This document shows positions 24,968 through 37,939 of a stretch of 64,000 nucleotides of DNA, piece after piece. Source of the DNA: Dirofilaria immitis (Eukaryota > Nematoda > Chromadorea > Rhabditida > Onchocercidae); NCBI GenBank assembly GCA_024305405.1, contig JAKNDB010000104.1, positions 744,001 through 808,000 of the forward strand, given 5' to 3'. Position 1 is the first letter of the stretch, and every line of letters starts with the position of its first letter. The notes beneath the pieces are model-generated. The model saw nothing but the letters and a program-made list of their open reading frames with translations. It was not told the DNA's origin and searched no databases. Made by a program: the position numbers and the translations under genes.

Positions 24968-27900
24968 AACAGGGTGGCTTGTTAAATTATAACTGTGAAT
25001 CACTTATTGTTAGTTTTATTCAGTACGCTATATTTCATGAAATTTTACTGGCGAATTTATATATGTATATTCATACTTTATCATCTTTCCGTTTAAAGTT
25101 AGAAGTAAATAGCATGATTTCGAGAGTCAAATAACATGATTTCGAGAGAGAGGAGAGAGAGAGAGTGTTAGATTTCTTCTTTCGCAAAGTTGCAATATAA
25201 AAAAAAACAAAAGTATGATGATAAAGTAAGCGGAGAAAGGGGAGATGAAATTTTTGCTTGTAATTTTTATAGTGTATCATAATTGTATAAGTTTGAGCAA
25301 TTTAATACATTATATTTTTTTATGAGATGCTGATGATTTTTATTCAATTTCTGAAATTTTAATATCTGTGTTGTTGATTTGGATATTAGAATCCGAATCT
25401 TACTTCTTCTACCATGCTCTTTATAGATCGGAAAGACGAAAAGGAATATTTATTTTCTCTCAAGAGAAACGATTTATGTTCATAGAAAGATATTACATTC
25501 TTCTCAGAGTAGATTTCTACTTTTCTTAAATACCATTATTCTCATTAACATGAATGTAATAAATTATTTCATTCTTTGTATTTTATTTTTAATGTTCGTT
25601 TTAATTCTTTTCGATTCTGTTGCTGTAATGAGTACTAAACTGTTATGGATTGCTAGCTCATTTTGTGACGTTGAGAGGTATAAAACCAAGGAAGCTCTAG
25701 TTAAGTGCTTTCATAATTAAAGACTTCTAATTCATCTGCTTGTGTAAAAAGTCATTGACAGCTGTTATAATTATCATTTAGATCCAATTGACGTGATTTT
25801 ATACCTGTAATCATAAACTTTCTCTTCAGAATCTTCATGTTTAATCCCGTAATTATCTAGCTACAGAATCATATTAACTTTAACACTAGTGCAATTTCTT
25901 GAATGCGGTTTTTACATGTCTTTTATTTTGCAAAATATAGCTAAAAATGTACAAGTACAATATTTCGCATAAAGCGTGAGATTCGATGATATGATCATAT
26001 AGATGCTTGCATCGAATATGATAGGTTGTTTTCGTGTGATAATGCTATTGTAATAACGAGCAGGAGCGGTAGAATGCGACAATGTATATGTATATATATA
26101 GGTATAGATTGATAGATTGCGTGGAGCTTTTGAGAAAACATTTTCTAGCAATTTATTGCGTAAAAGAGATTTACGACGAGTATATTTAGAAAATTGTGTA
26201 TTTGCTTTCTCTCTGTAAATGTCATTCGATCAAACAATGAATTCAAAATTTAATTTTTTAGAATTTGGTAACCGAATGAAAATGTTATGATAAAAAATTC
26301 AAACAGTTGCAGAGAGTTTTAAACATTCAATTTCGAGGATATCTCTATCAGGTTTACTCTTCTGAGTAATTTGCTCAATTGTTCAAAAAGAAAATACGAA
26401 AAAATGATCGAGTGCATCTTGCGAAAATGTTTTCATTTATTCATCAGGGAGATTATTATTCATGTTGTAGATCGAAATATGAAGATTTAATTGAATAAAA
26501 AGTTCCTCATTTTTGTTCAATACATCAACGTGAAACTGCTATCTCTTGTCTGGAAACGGATTTATGAATTCAAAAGGATAAAACTGTCTGGAAGCAAATA
26601 GCCAAGATAGAATTTAGAAAAAGAAAAACCAGTAATAAAAAATACTGGTTTCTAAGGAGCATTTATTTAGCTGGAAATTTTGTTATAAAAACGATGACGA
26701 GAAGTGTGAATATCGCAAGACTTTGGAAAAACACTAGAGAAAATGTTTGGATAAAATTCATATGTATTTACATTTTGCTTTGATTTCATGGTTTGTAATG
26801 TGTTCAACTTTTTTTGTTAGTTTTATTCCTCATCATATGTAATTAACTTCATTCATTAAAATTTGAGGCAATTATACAATGACTATTATCCTCTGATGGA
26901 TTATATTAAGTAGTTAGTATGAAACTATCGATTCAATTTATATTCAATATTAATGTTAGATAATTAGTAATATTTTCATTATTATGTTGTAGTAATTATG
27001 ATATAGTTAATTTTTCATTTTCAAATTTGTTTCTTTTAGTGATCAGCAGAACAGAGAGTGCTATATAAGCAAGCAATATAATGATGGGAATTATATCTCC
27101 GCAATTATACACCATGTTGAATACACCATATCTCCATACAATCTGTCAGTTTAACAACCTGGTTCTAATGCTTCTGAAAAAAAAAAAAAAAAAAAAAAAA
27201 AAAACTAGCACTACTACAAAGTAGAATATTTTCAGTTAAATTTCGAGTTTGAATATTTTTTCCTGAAAAATATTTAATTTCAAAAATAAACAGTTTGACA
27301 ATTATTTGCAAATTACTTTGTTTTTTCATTATTCCATTATCCTAAAATTATTAACTGTACGAGAAAGACAATTTGCACCTAAAAAGTTGAGAGGAAGAAT
27401 TGAAGCAATTCGATCACTAATCATTTCGTTCTACTTTGATCGTAATGCTAGTAACTGGAAGCAAACGATAATTGTGAAATAAATTTTACACTTTTCATTT
27501 TGATATCTATCCATTACTGAGAGAGCATTTCATTAATCGTTCATCATTACAAACGCATTATAATCTGCTTTGTATTAATGGATTAATCTATTCGACCGAA
27601 AGATTGTTGCTTATCTTTCTTCTTCAAAACATTGCCGAAATTTCTGTTCTAGTATTCTTCACTTTAATTAACAATTTCGAGATGTATGGGAATATTAGTT
27701 AATGGAAATATGGATTTAATTAATGGAGATGTGCGATGAGATCATGTCTGCTTGATCCAACTAATTATTTCCTATTCGTATAAGAAAGTATATCGTGAGA
27801 AATCAATAGGGAGCGAGAAGGTCAACAATATTTTTATGCTTATAGATTTCAATCCTTTGAGAAAGTTCAGATATGTTCAAAGAAATTATAATTCAAATAA

Positions 27901-30047
27901 TGAGAAATTAGGTCAAGGTTAGCCTATGCAGTATTTCCCATATTTTTCTATGATATCTGGATTATAATTATTTCTTAGAAGGACATCCTCCTTAAGTTCA
28001 TGTTTATGTTTTTGTTTCTTAAATATTTCTCCGGTTGTTTTCGTTTTTCTTTTGTTTGAATATATTTTTTGTATGCTTAACAGAACGCCGGGTTTGTTTA
28101 TCTTTCCAGTGCTGAATCAGATGTAAAATAACAAAAGAAAAAAATATGACATTCAAGCGTTTGGTTTTAAGATGGAATTTATTTTCAAATATTGCTTCAT
28201 TTTTAAAAATTTCATTCCAATCAAAAATGTCTTTCTATGTTATTAATTTTCTACAAAGGATTCTTAACAATATATATCGTTAATTTAAAAGAACTTAAAT
28301 TCGGATATAAATTTAAAATTTGTATCATTATTATCGAGTCTTTCATACAATTTGATTTTGATATAATGAAGATAGATAGCATTCTCTCATCTTCTGCTGT
28401 CAAGATCGACTGGCTACTAAAACTCCATTTTACTTCATTTCGGTAGTATGAATAATTCAATAAAAAAGTGTTTCTATTTCTATTTTTAAAAGTTGAATCT
28501 TAGTTTTAAGGATCTTGTTGCCTTATCTGTAAGTATCATTTTATTTTATTTATTTATACATAGGTAAATATGCAATACATATGCGATAAGTGTATTGAAA
28601 TATATGATAAATATGGTAATATATATGAAAAACATGATAACGATATGATATATGTTAAATGCTGATGATAAGATACAATTGAATGGTAAATATTTGAATG
28701 CATCTTTAAGAAAATTTTCGCTTTAATCTTTCTTTTTCCTTGCATTTGTAGCTTGTCGAACTGAAAATCTTCTTTAACCTTCAATGATGAGATGAGGTAA
28801 TGAATATCACTTCACATTGGTATTCATGACTTATTCTAGTATTTTGCTAAATTTTCTATATTAACATTGTTTATATTGCTAAGTAGATAAATTAATCATA
28901 AGGCAAAAGTTATTTGGAGGATAATATGATATGATACGAATGAAGAGAAATTATCCGATTTATCTTTGAATTTCTTCCATTCGAAAAAATAATTTAGGAT
29001 GATAACGATATTTTCTGAAGTACAATAATAATGCAGAAATAGTAAAAAATTTTATTTAAACAAAGTAAAAAATAAAATAAAATCACATATTTGTATGCTA
29101 ATATGATTACTACTTCAGCAGTCAATACTTTTATTTTTTAATTTTATTTCAAAGAGAGGAAGGATAATTTTTGTCATATTCATTGTATTATTGAAACTAT
29201 TATTCATATATTTATTTTTTTATTAAAGACATATACTTATGTTTTGCTTTGTAATGGATTTTTATAATTTATGAGACATTTTGAAATTTTCGAATTTTTT
29301 ATTTTTTTTTGGTTATTGAAAGATTTCTCTCATATAATAACACTATATGAAGTATTCCATATATTTAAAATTTACATATCATAGCCAAAACATTGTATGC
29401 ATTTTGCTAATGTAGGAACTAAAAAAATTAAATTACAATAAATTTTGATCATTTATAATTTTTCAATGTGTAAAAATCGGTGATCTGAGATTGACGATTA
29501 ACTTCCGATAAACAATTTACATACTTTGTTTCATACAGGTATCAGAATAAAGAATTTAGTCAAAATTATGAAGTAATTTTTTAAGGAATCAAGTATGGAA
29601 TTTTTTCATTCTTCCCCGATTTATTGTTTTTGAAAAGATTTTTTTATTATTTGAAAATGTAATTATTTTTAAAGACAAATTTAAGTTGTCGGATATTTTT
29701 GTTTTTGTCGAATGCACGATAACTGTGCTTTTGAAAATATTTAAAATATCTTTGCATATCTTGTCACTTAAATGAATAAAATTTCAATCGAAATCGTTTT
29801 GTTTTTTTATTTTCATTGAAATTATATCTTAGCAAAATTTTGATTTCCTCACATATGATAGATTTAGTAGCATCAATAAATTATCAATTTTATTATAACG
29901 AATTGTCTTTTGTCTACTAATTTATAATTTAAATTATTATTATTTACGTCTTTATTTGAACCGTCTCTTTTTCCTTCTAGCATGTAATTACCCGGATAAA
30001 TTTTGGTTAAATAATATTTCTTTCTTAAGAATAATTGAGAAAGAAAG
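24968..30047. other. Intergenic, AT-rich; no gene recognised
   Basis: This lies between CHP1 (+) and the first phosphate transporter (+). A GA-rich patch (25144-25165), an 8-bp hairpin at about 26629-26655 and a 28-base poly(A) run (27177-27204) are the only structures noted. A TATA-like GGTATAAAACC occurs near 25678 without a detectable gene behind it. Confidence 0.45.
27177..27204 (+). repeat. Poly(A)28 run
   Basis: Twenty-eight consecutive A residues follow mixed-composition sequence and are followed by CTAGCACTAC. This could be slippage or the tail of a retroposed transcript; no target-site duplication was found by eye. Confidence 0.9.
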
Positions 30048-33000
30048 ATGTCAACATTAACGACGATGACTACATCCTTAATGCCATTTACTTCTACAAT
30101 AACAACTGCATTTATGGCTACATTTCGGGTTCGTTTTCAAAAGTTATATTCTAATCACGATTTAATGAATTTTATAATTATTATTTCGGACAGTAGTATA
30201 ATTTATGAAGTCCCCATTTCAATAAAAAGTGATATACATATATATAATTAATATTTAATTGAATTTTTGAAATTATAATTTATGCATGATGCATCCCTTG
30301 TTCACAAAAGTTAGCAAATTTTTGCCAATAGACGAAGTTTGCCTATAAAAAAAAAAAAAAAATTGTATTCAATCAATAATTTATCTTTGGTAGTAACATT
30401 TATTCGAAAAGCTTGAGGAAAATATTTTGTTACACCTCACTTAAAAGAAATTATTAATTTAGAATGATGTATTATGGGCATTAATATTGGGTATAATTTT
30501 GGCTTTTCTCCTCGGTTTCTCTATGGGCGCAAACGATGTCGCAAATGCGTTTGGTACATCGGTTGGTAGCAAAGTACTAACCTTACGACAAGCTTATATA
30601 CTTGCTGTTATTTTTGAAACCCTTGGAGCATTACTTATTGGTACTAATTATTTTCGATAAATGAGCTGTCACTTCGATACATTTCATCAAATGTTGCAAT
30701 TTTTTTAGCTTCATTCCAATGAAACAAATATTTAGACTTTTCTTTTTATTTTGAAAATTTTACATTTTCATATATTGATGAGGCATTTCTAAGTGTTGTA
30801 AACTGTTTGGAAGTGTTAGTTTCAACAAATTGTATTTGTAAAAGCTAAAAAGAGATAGCTATCATTTATTCTAATTGAAAAGAATTACATGAATTAAATC
30901 TTCTTCTAAGGCACAGATTTATTCGCTAAAATATTATCGTATTTCAGGTTACAATGTCACGGATACAGTACGTAAAGGTGTTATCGATCTAACTTTATAT
31001 AAAGATAAGCCAAAAGAGATTTTTGTTGGACAAATAGCCATTCTTGGAGGTAAACTTCGAGGAAACTTAACAAAAATAAATCATAGAAAGCAGTTTGAAA
31101 TTTTTTTCTAACTCGTTTAAAATATATAAAATATTAATTATCAAATAAAATCATAGGTTGCTCTTTATGGTTATTAATTGCTACGCTTGCTCGTTTACCT
31201 GTATCATCAACGCATAGTATTACTGGAGCAACTGTGGGATTCGGTTTAATGACGAGAGGTTTTATCGGAATACAATGGAAAAAAATTATCCACATTAGTA
31301 TGATTTTTCTTTCAAAAATCTTGGAAACATTTTAAGTTTAACTGTTATTTTTGGTATACATAGAATAATTATTAAAAGTATTGATAATTAAAAGAGTAAA
31401 AGTGTTTTAGTTTACTTTATAATTACTTGTAATACATTAAAATGCAGAGATAACAATTTATTATCTAAAAAAGGAATATTACAAAATTGATATAAACTGT
31501 GATAATTTGGGCAGTATATGTAACTGATGCATAAAATTTATCAGCTGTGTAATTTGTAAATTATTTTGATCATTTCGAATTATCATTTTTTTTATTATAT
31601 AGTTGGTTCATGGTTTGTATCACCAATATTATCCGGTGTCGTATCAGCTGCTCTCTATATTGTCATTGAGCATTCAGTTCTTAGACGAGTAAGTTTACTG
31701 TTTTAAACTGTTCTATAATTTTTGGGTTCATTTTTTCTCTTCATAATACAGATTATTCCTAATATTCAGTAAAGCATTATTTTACATTTAAAAATGTTAT
31801 ATCTTCAGTTCTTAATTCTTAACTCTCTGCTTTAATCTTATAAATCTTGCTTTACTTTGGTACTAAATTTAATGTGGCTATTAAACTTTAAAATGTTTTA
31901 CATATTTATTTCCCTAAGATAAACAATTCTGAGGCTGTATTGAATTAATTGTTGTAATGACTTACAAATATTATTATTTCAGAAAAATCCCTTTCGCTGT
32001 GGACTGAGAGTTTTGCCAATATTTTACTGGCTTTGTATCGCATTTAATGTCTTCACAGTTAGTTATCAAGGATCTAAATGTAAGCAATATTTAGCATAAC
32101 GTCAATTCTTTATTCTTTTTAAAATGCATCGATTTGAAAATCATGAAATAAGAGTAGGATCACTAATTTTGATGAAAACTATAAACTATATTTACAGTAC
32201 TTCATTTATCAAAGCTTCCTCTATGGATATGTGCATTAGTAAGTATTGGATGTGCAACAGTTGGCTCGATCGCCATTCATTTTTTCTATCACCGAAGCTA
32301 AAAGTTTGGATAGACAGTAAATTTCATTCTATATATTTTAATTCCTTCCATCTTTTAAAAATATTACTCCCATTTTGAAGTAATCTTAAATTTAAAATCA
32401 TACTTGATGAAACAGTCGTTTTCCTAATGATACTTAAATAATCGAGAAAAGTTTTAAAAGTCAACAATTCTCCTTATAAAAGTATATGATAGCAGCAGAT
32501 AAACCATTTTCATATGATGGATTTGCCGATGAGACGACTTTGTCGCAGTACTACCTATCCTTCAACTTTTTCCATCTATCCATTTTGCTATGATTTCCTT
32601 AACTTGTTTCAAAATTTTAAGAATCTGTTTTTCTGCATATCACGCGGCTGCTGCCGTTGCCGAGATCTTCTTTAACCGTGACAAAAATTGAGGGAAAATT
32701 GAGGGCTTTTTAATGGTAGCATCTCAAGCTTAAATCTTTATTACGATAAATAATATACCAATGAACGCAGCAATTATATGATCAATATATAAATTCAATG
32801 ATTTCATTAAAACAATTTTAGTGACGATAGCAAAACTTTAAGGAAAGAAAAGAAGATTAAATAATGCCTAACCGCCTCGATAAAGCACATTCTTTATAAT
32901 GGTTTGGTGTTGGACCTTGGTACGGTTGTGAATATAAGAATAGGGAGGGGAGGGGCTTTGTTACACGGTGAGAATTACAGCTCACAGACGAAAGAGAAAC

Positions 33001-35945
33001 ATTTTTAGCTTATATCTTGTAATACGTAATACGGTAGAAGCGCACGTATACCATATACCTTTCATGTGAAATCCAACGCAAAGGAAGTACTGTCCCTGAA
33101 TTTCGTGTTCTCTTCGCGATTTCAGCAACAACCTCATCGTAATTGCAGATTCATATTAAAATTCTAAAAAATGAGGCTAATATGAATTATTAGCCTTGTT
33201 GCCCTTGTTATTCGGAATTAGATTCAACTTATTTCAAGTCTTCAATTTTTTTATTTTGTAGATTCGATTAGCAGTGATACAGCTAGAGAGGTTCATTTGA
33301 GGTGCAAATTATGAGTGATGCAACTCAAGCGCAAGATAATATCTTGCATCAAGAATATCAGACATCGAAGACAGAAAGTGTTTTAACCATCACCGGAGGT
33401 ATACTTCTATAAATAATTGACAATTTTTTGAGCTCATCAAAAGTTGTGTTAGGAATATGTTGTTAAATTAAAATAAAAATCTGGTGCGTAATTGTCTATG
33501 TTGTTTTATCCTCATAGGATGAAACGAAAAATAAGGAGAGAAAAATTGGAAAGCACATAAAACATTTTACATCAATTTTAATCTTATGATCACTGATATT
33601 ATTGATATCGTCTTTTGCAACGTTTTATTGTTGATATGGAAGTATCACATTCATTTTCATATAATTGTTCGGATATGATAAAGTAGCGAAAATGAAAAGT
33701 AGATTTGGAAGAAATTATAATTGATAGAAAAAAATCATATGCTAATGTATTTTTTGCCCGATACATATTCACAAAACATCAGACTAGTGCCATAATTATT
33801 ATTAGACAAATACCGTATTTAATCAGTTTTGCAATGAAAATTTTCTGATCATCCTGATTATCTATCTGTTAGGATGAAAAAGTGAATTGATTACAAATGA
33901 AAATAAGTATACACAATATGGTGACATTTATTTTCCCCATCAAAACGTCAACTCGAAACATTTATTTATTTTTTTTTATATTTTTTATATAGTAAAAACT
34001 TTTATTTGCTCCTTCAAGTGCTAAATTTTGTATTTTTAACTTTCATGAATTCTGTATAGTGATTACGCTCATTTTTATGTGATATTACTAAAATCTTGCA
34101 GATGATAAAACCATAGAGAGTACAACAAGAAAAAAGGAAGGAGGAAAGCTTCAATCACAAATAACTGATAATGGTTAGAGATCATTCTAATATGTGACTA
34201 TCTTGCCCTCCCTGATAAGCTTATCTTTTTCTATCCGGAAGAATCATCTTTTCTATCCGAGAAATCATTATCTTTTTCCATCCGTAATCTTCTTTCACCC
34301 GGGTGGATCATTCTCCGTTTGAGTCCACTCATGCTATAATACTTAATATTCTATTATCTACTGAAAAATGGAATAGAAAAACAATACGATCTTTAAGAAT
34401 CTTATAACATCTATTTATCCTAAACATTTTTACTTTTTCTGTCTCGATCTCCTAATTTCCTTTTCCCTTTCCTACCCGTTTCATTCCATTAAACTTTAAA
34501 TGAATATCTTATATTTTGAATATTTCAAAATTTGAATATTCCCGATAAACTTTAACGAAGAGTTTTGTTCTATAGTAGCAATCAAATTTATTCGATGGAT
34601 GTTACCGGTTGATAATCATATAACAGATGACAAAACAATGAAAATATTCAGTTCGATACAAGCTTTTACGGCATGTTTTGCTGGATTTGCGCATGGTGCT
34701 AATGACGTGGGGTAATTTTAATTTTTCGTATTGTCAAAATATCCGAGAAAATATCGTAGCCTAATATGATGTTTGAAATTATTTGATTATAGCAAATCCA
34801 TAATTATCATTCTTGTTCTAAACATTATCGCAATTCAAATATAACGGTCGGAGATCTTTTATATTGATAGTCAAAAATTTTAATCCTTATTCAAAATCAA
34901 ATCATTTGATAGTTTAATGTAAGAATGAAATAAAAACAATCAAAATGATCTTTTCGAGAATTCAATATATTTCAGGAATGCGATAGCTCCTTGACAGCAC
35001 TGATATCAATTTACTCTAATTTGGATGTTCAACAACGAAATGAAACACCAATTTACGTATTACTATTTGGCGTATTTGCGATATGTGTTGGCCTGATAGT
35101 CCTTGGTCACCGGGTTATACGAACTATTGGCACTGATATGTCTACAGTCAATGCTGCAAGGTTTTTCTATTTCATTATATCCTAAAATTCCGACAAATTT
35201 TTATGACATAGCAATTTATAATTATGATTATACCTTATGGATACGTAAAGTACACAATTTGTAGTTCAATTAGAATTAAAGTATGACTTCAGAAAATAAA
35301 ATCTTACAAATCTAAGAGATAATTCGAAAGGAAGATGAAATTTGCTGAATTTCAGCAGTTTCACAATCGAATTCAGTGCAGCGGTAACTTCATTAACAGC
35401 TAGTAAACTTGGTCTACCAATTAGTACAACCCATTCATTGGTTTGCTAAAAATCATTTTTTTATTTTCATTTATTGATTTTTTTAATCACTACTACGATC
35501 AATTTTTTTAATATTTTCAAAGACCAAAGATTTCATATATTTAGGTAGGAAGTGTAGTATTTGTGGGAATGGTTCGTGCCAGAAAAGGAGTTCGATGGTC
35601 GATATTCCGAAATATTGTCTTATCGTGGATTTTAACTTTGCCCATTTCAGGTTCTTTTAATTTTCTATGAATATTTCTTTTTTCTGAAATGATGAAAAAT
35701 ATTTGTTTCATGAAATTTTTTTCATGTAATTCTTTCAAAAGATAAAATAGGAATCAAATTCAAAAGATCGTATAATAAATCCTGCACAGATCTTATGACT
35801 TTTTAGTTACCAATTTATATGTATTTTCGAAATTTCACTAAGCGACTGATATGAAATGCTGATCGAAAAATCTATTTTCAAGTACTGCTATATTTCAGGT
35901 CTCATGACAATGGGTTTAATGTTACTGCTAAAGTTTTCACTCTGA
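30048..35945 (+). CDS. Sodium-dependent phosphate transporter, SLC20/PiT family (paralogue A)
   Basis: Fourteen exons: 30048-30128, 30463-30640, 30948-31049, 31157-31297, 31603-31688, 31983-32079, 32198-32316, 33262-33398, 34102-34173, 34576-34711, 34976-35160, 35356-35440, 35545-35650 and 35899-35945. The length is about 524 residues after allowing three missing bases. Both halves carry the PiT signature: [17 protein letters not shown] in exon 2 and [13 protein letters not shown] across exons 10-11. [12 protein letters not shown] and PISTTHS are the paired family motifs. Roughly ten or more hydrophobic segments flank a hydrophilic loop in exons 8-9 (KLQSQITDN region). The protein would import inorganic phosphate with Na+ at the plasma membrane. 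Frame breaks occur at 32280-32285, about 33306-33311 and about 34988-34992. All other exons and splice phases are intact and match paralogue B, so it is probably functional. The ATG at 33311 could alternatively start a short isoform. Confidence 0.92.
32280..32285 (+). other. Frame break in PiT-A exon 7 (T6, T7 expected)
   Basis: The frame VGSIAIHF runs into a stop as written. The shifted frame gives [10 protein letters not shown], matching paralogue B ([10 protein letters not shown]). The exon is 119 nt here but 120 nt in B, which directly shows one base missing. Confidence 0.85.
33304..33313 (+). other. Frame break in PiT-A exon 8
   Basis: The upstream frame ([14 protein letters not shown]) hits TGA, while the downstream frame starts with [16 protein letters not shown] and continues correctly into exon 9. 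One extra base around CAAATTATG would fuse them. Alternatively this ATG begins an internal-start isoform. Paralogue B has diverged here and cannot arbitrate. Confidence 0.55.
34988..34992 (+). other. Frame break in PiT-A exon 11
   Basis: The exon opens GNAIAP and then reads TGA. Adding one base near CTCCTTG gives [13 protein letters not shown], as in paralogue B ([13 protein letters not shown]). Exon lengths are 185 (A) and 186 (B). Confidence 0.85.
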
Positions 35946-37171
35946 TTGTATGGTTGAATTTATTTTTGTTTATACTGTTGGGTAATATTTCTTATCTTGT
36001 TGTACATTTTAGTAATTTATTCCTATTTTGTTTATTTCAATTTAAATAATAAAAAACTCTCCCATATTACAAATTTTTCGAAAATTTGAATTTAATCAAT
36101 AAATTAATGAATGATAAGCTGCATGAATTGAAAAGTTTTCTATAGTTTTAAAAAGTTTATTTAAAAGTTATAGCATCAATAAATAGCCTTTCTGATTAAC
36201 AATAATTTATTCCTAGTAATATGATGTCTAAGAATAACTTCTCTCGAAAAATCTATTATTGATAAATACTATTTTTACGAATGATTGAACAATTGAAACT
36301 TTATTGATAAAATTTAATATATAATATATGCTTATTATTTCTTTGATGGATAGATTTGAGTTCTTTTCTCAGTAATTTACCAATTATTTATCATTTCCAA
36401 TGCAAATCATATTTGATAACGATATTAGTAATTTTAAATGAATTAATCAACATTAAAAGGTCAGGTTGAATTTTATTCATTCTATTTATTATTGATGTTG
36501 TTGTGTATTACGTATGTATTTATAACAGACGATAGTGAAATTTTATTCAAAATTTGATCCAATATCTCAATATATCACATCGAATAATTTTTCTGATCTA
36601 ATTATCGCATATTGCAAAAATCATAAAATGGTTATTAGCAAGCATTCATAATTAATTTTGTCGAAAATAGTATTAATAATATCAAATTAATATATCATAT
36701 CACTATCAGTCTAATAACTACTACCAAACTCTTTGCGAATACATAAATGAAATGAAAACATCTTGTCATGTATAAAACTAATTTACGAAACAAACAACAG
36801 AGGTATGCGATCATTGTACATTGCTATTGTATAGTTGTTATCGATAAGCAATTGATAACTATCCTAATCTATTCTTCGATGATAATAATCATTTCATTTA
36901 TTTCTTAATAGTTTTGTTTCCTTTTTGCCATATATACTCAGTTCTGCCTTTCTTCTCATTTTTTTATTTCTAACTTTTAAGTTATCATTGTTCTTGACCT
37001 CGTATTGAAAAGGACAAGATGGGATGGTCAGCTTTTCTAAAAATAATTCTTGATTAGGATATTTCTCAATCTGTATGACTAAAATTATAAAAGGTTAATA
37101 ATACTAATTTCTCTTCTAATATGTCATTACTTTTTTAATAAAATAAGACACATATCAAAAGTACATACACA

Positions 37172-37241
<70 letters not shown>

Positions 37242-37939
37242 CTTACAAATTTGAGCCACGAAGACAAAATTCTAAAGTCGTAAAGATATTAGGAAAATAT
37301 TGAAATCAAAAATTGTTATGAGATTTCTGACATTGATTTATGAAATAGAAAGCATAAAAATTGTTATTATTTAAATTTGCATAATATTTTGTTTTGGTTG
37401 GAGTTCGCATTAAAATAAACTGCAAAAACAGATGTACAGAAATATAAAATTGGAAATCAATTTTTGATCTCCGATTTTTTTGAATTTTTGCAGCATGATA
37501 ATAAGTTATTTAAATTAATAAATTAAGAAGAAGGATAGTTTCATTTCTTCCATTACTTATCTTGTGATATTCGAAAACTTTTTAACTTCACATATTGCAT
37601 ATTAAAATTTCATTTATTTGCAAACAATCGATAAATAATTATAAAAATTTAAACCATGAGATTTAAATTTTGAAGTTCATAAGATTTTTATGGCTAAATT
37701 CTTATAATTTTAGTTTTTGAAAATTAAGGCAATAATTTTATTGGAAGCATATCCATCCTCTTTGATCGCAACCCAAAATTTTACCTATTATTCGGAGTGG
37801 CAAAATATCATTAATTTTAATCATTAATCAACATTTCAAATTATTGGACAAAAGTGATAAGTAAGAGACGACGAAATATTATTATGGAATGTTTTTCCTT
37901 TTCCCAGTTATGAATCCGAGGAAGTTTGTAATTCAGAAT
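35946..37939. other. Intergenic between the two convergent transporter genes
   Basis: About 2 kb of very AT-rich DNA must hold both 3' UTRs and polyadenylation sites. It contains an ATT microsatellite (37173-37240). No exon or RNA gene was seen. Confidence 0.5.
37173..37240. repeat. (ATT)n microsatellite, about 22 units
   Basis: Uninterrupted ATT/TTA repeat between the two transporter genes. Confidence 0.95.

Noticed and set aside
25672..25690. GGTATAAAACC TATA-like promoter
   Set aside because: No exon or transcript structure follows; AT-rich DNA gives such matches often.
34576..35160. PiT-A as a pseudogene
   Set aside because: Only one-base losses are seen. All splice sites, both signatures and lengths otherwise match paralogue B, and unrelated genes in the window show the same type of loss.
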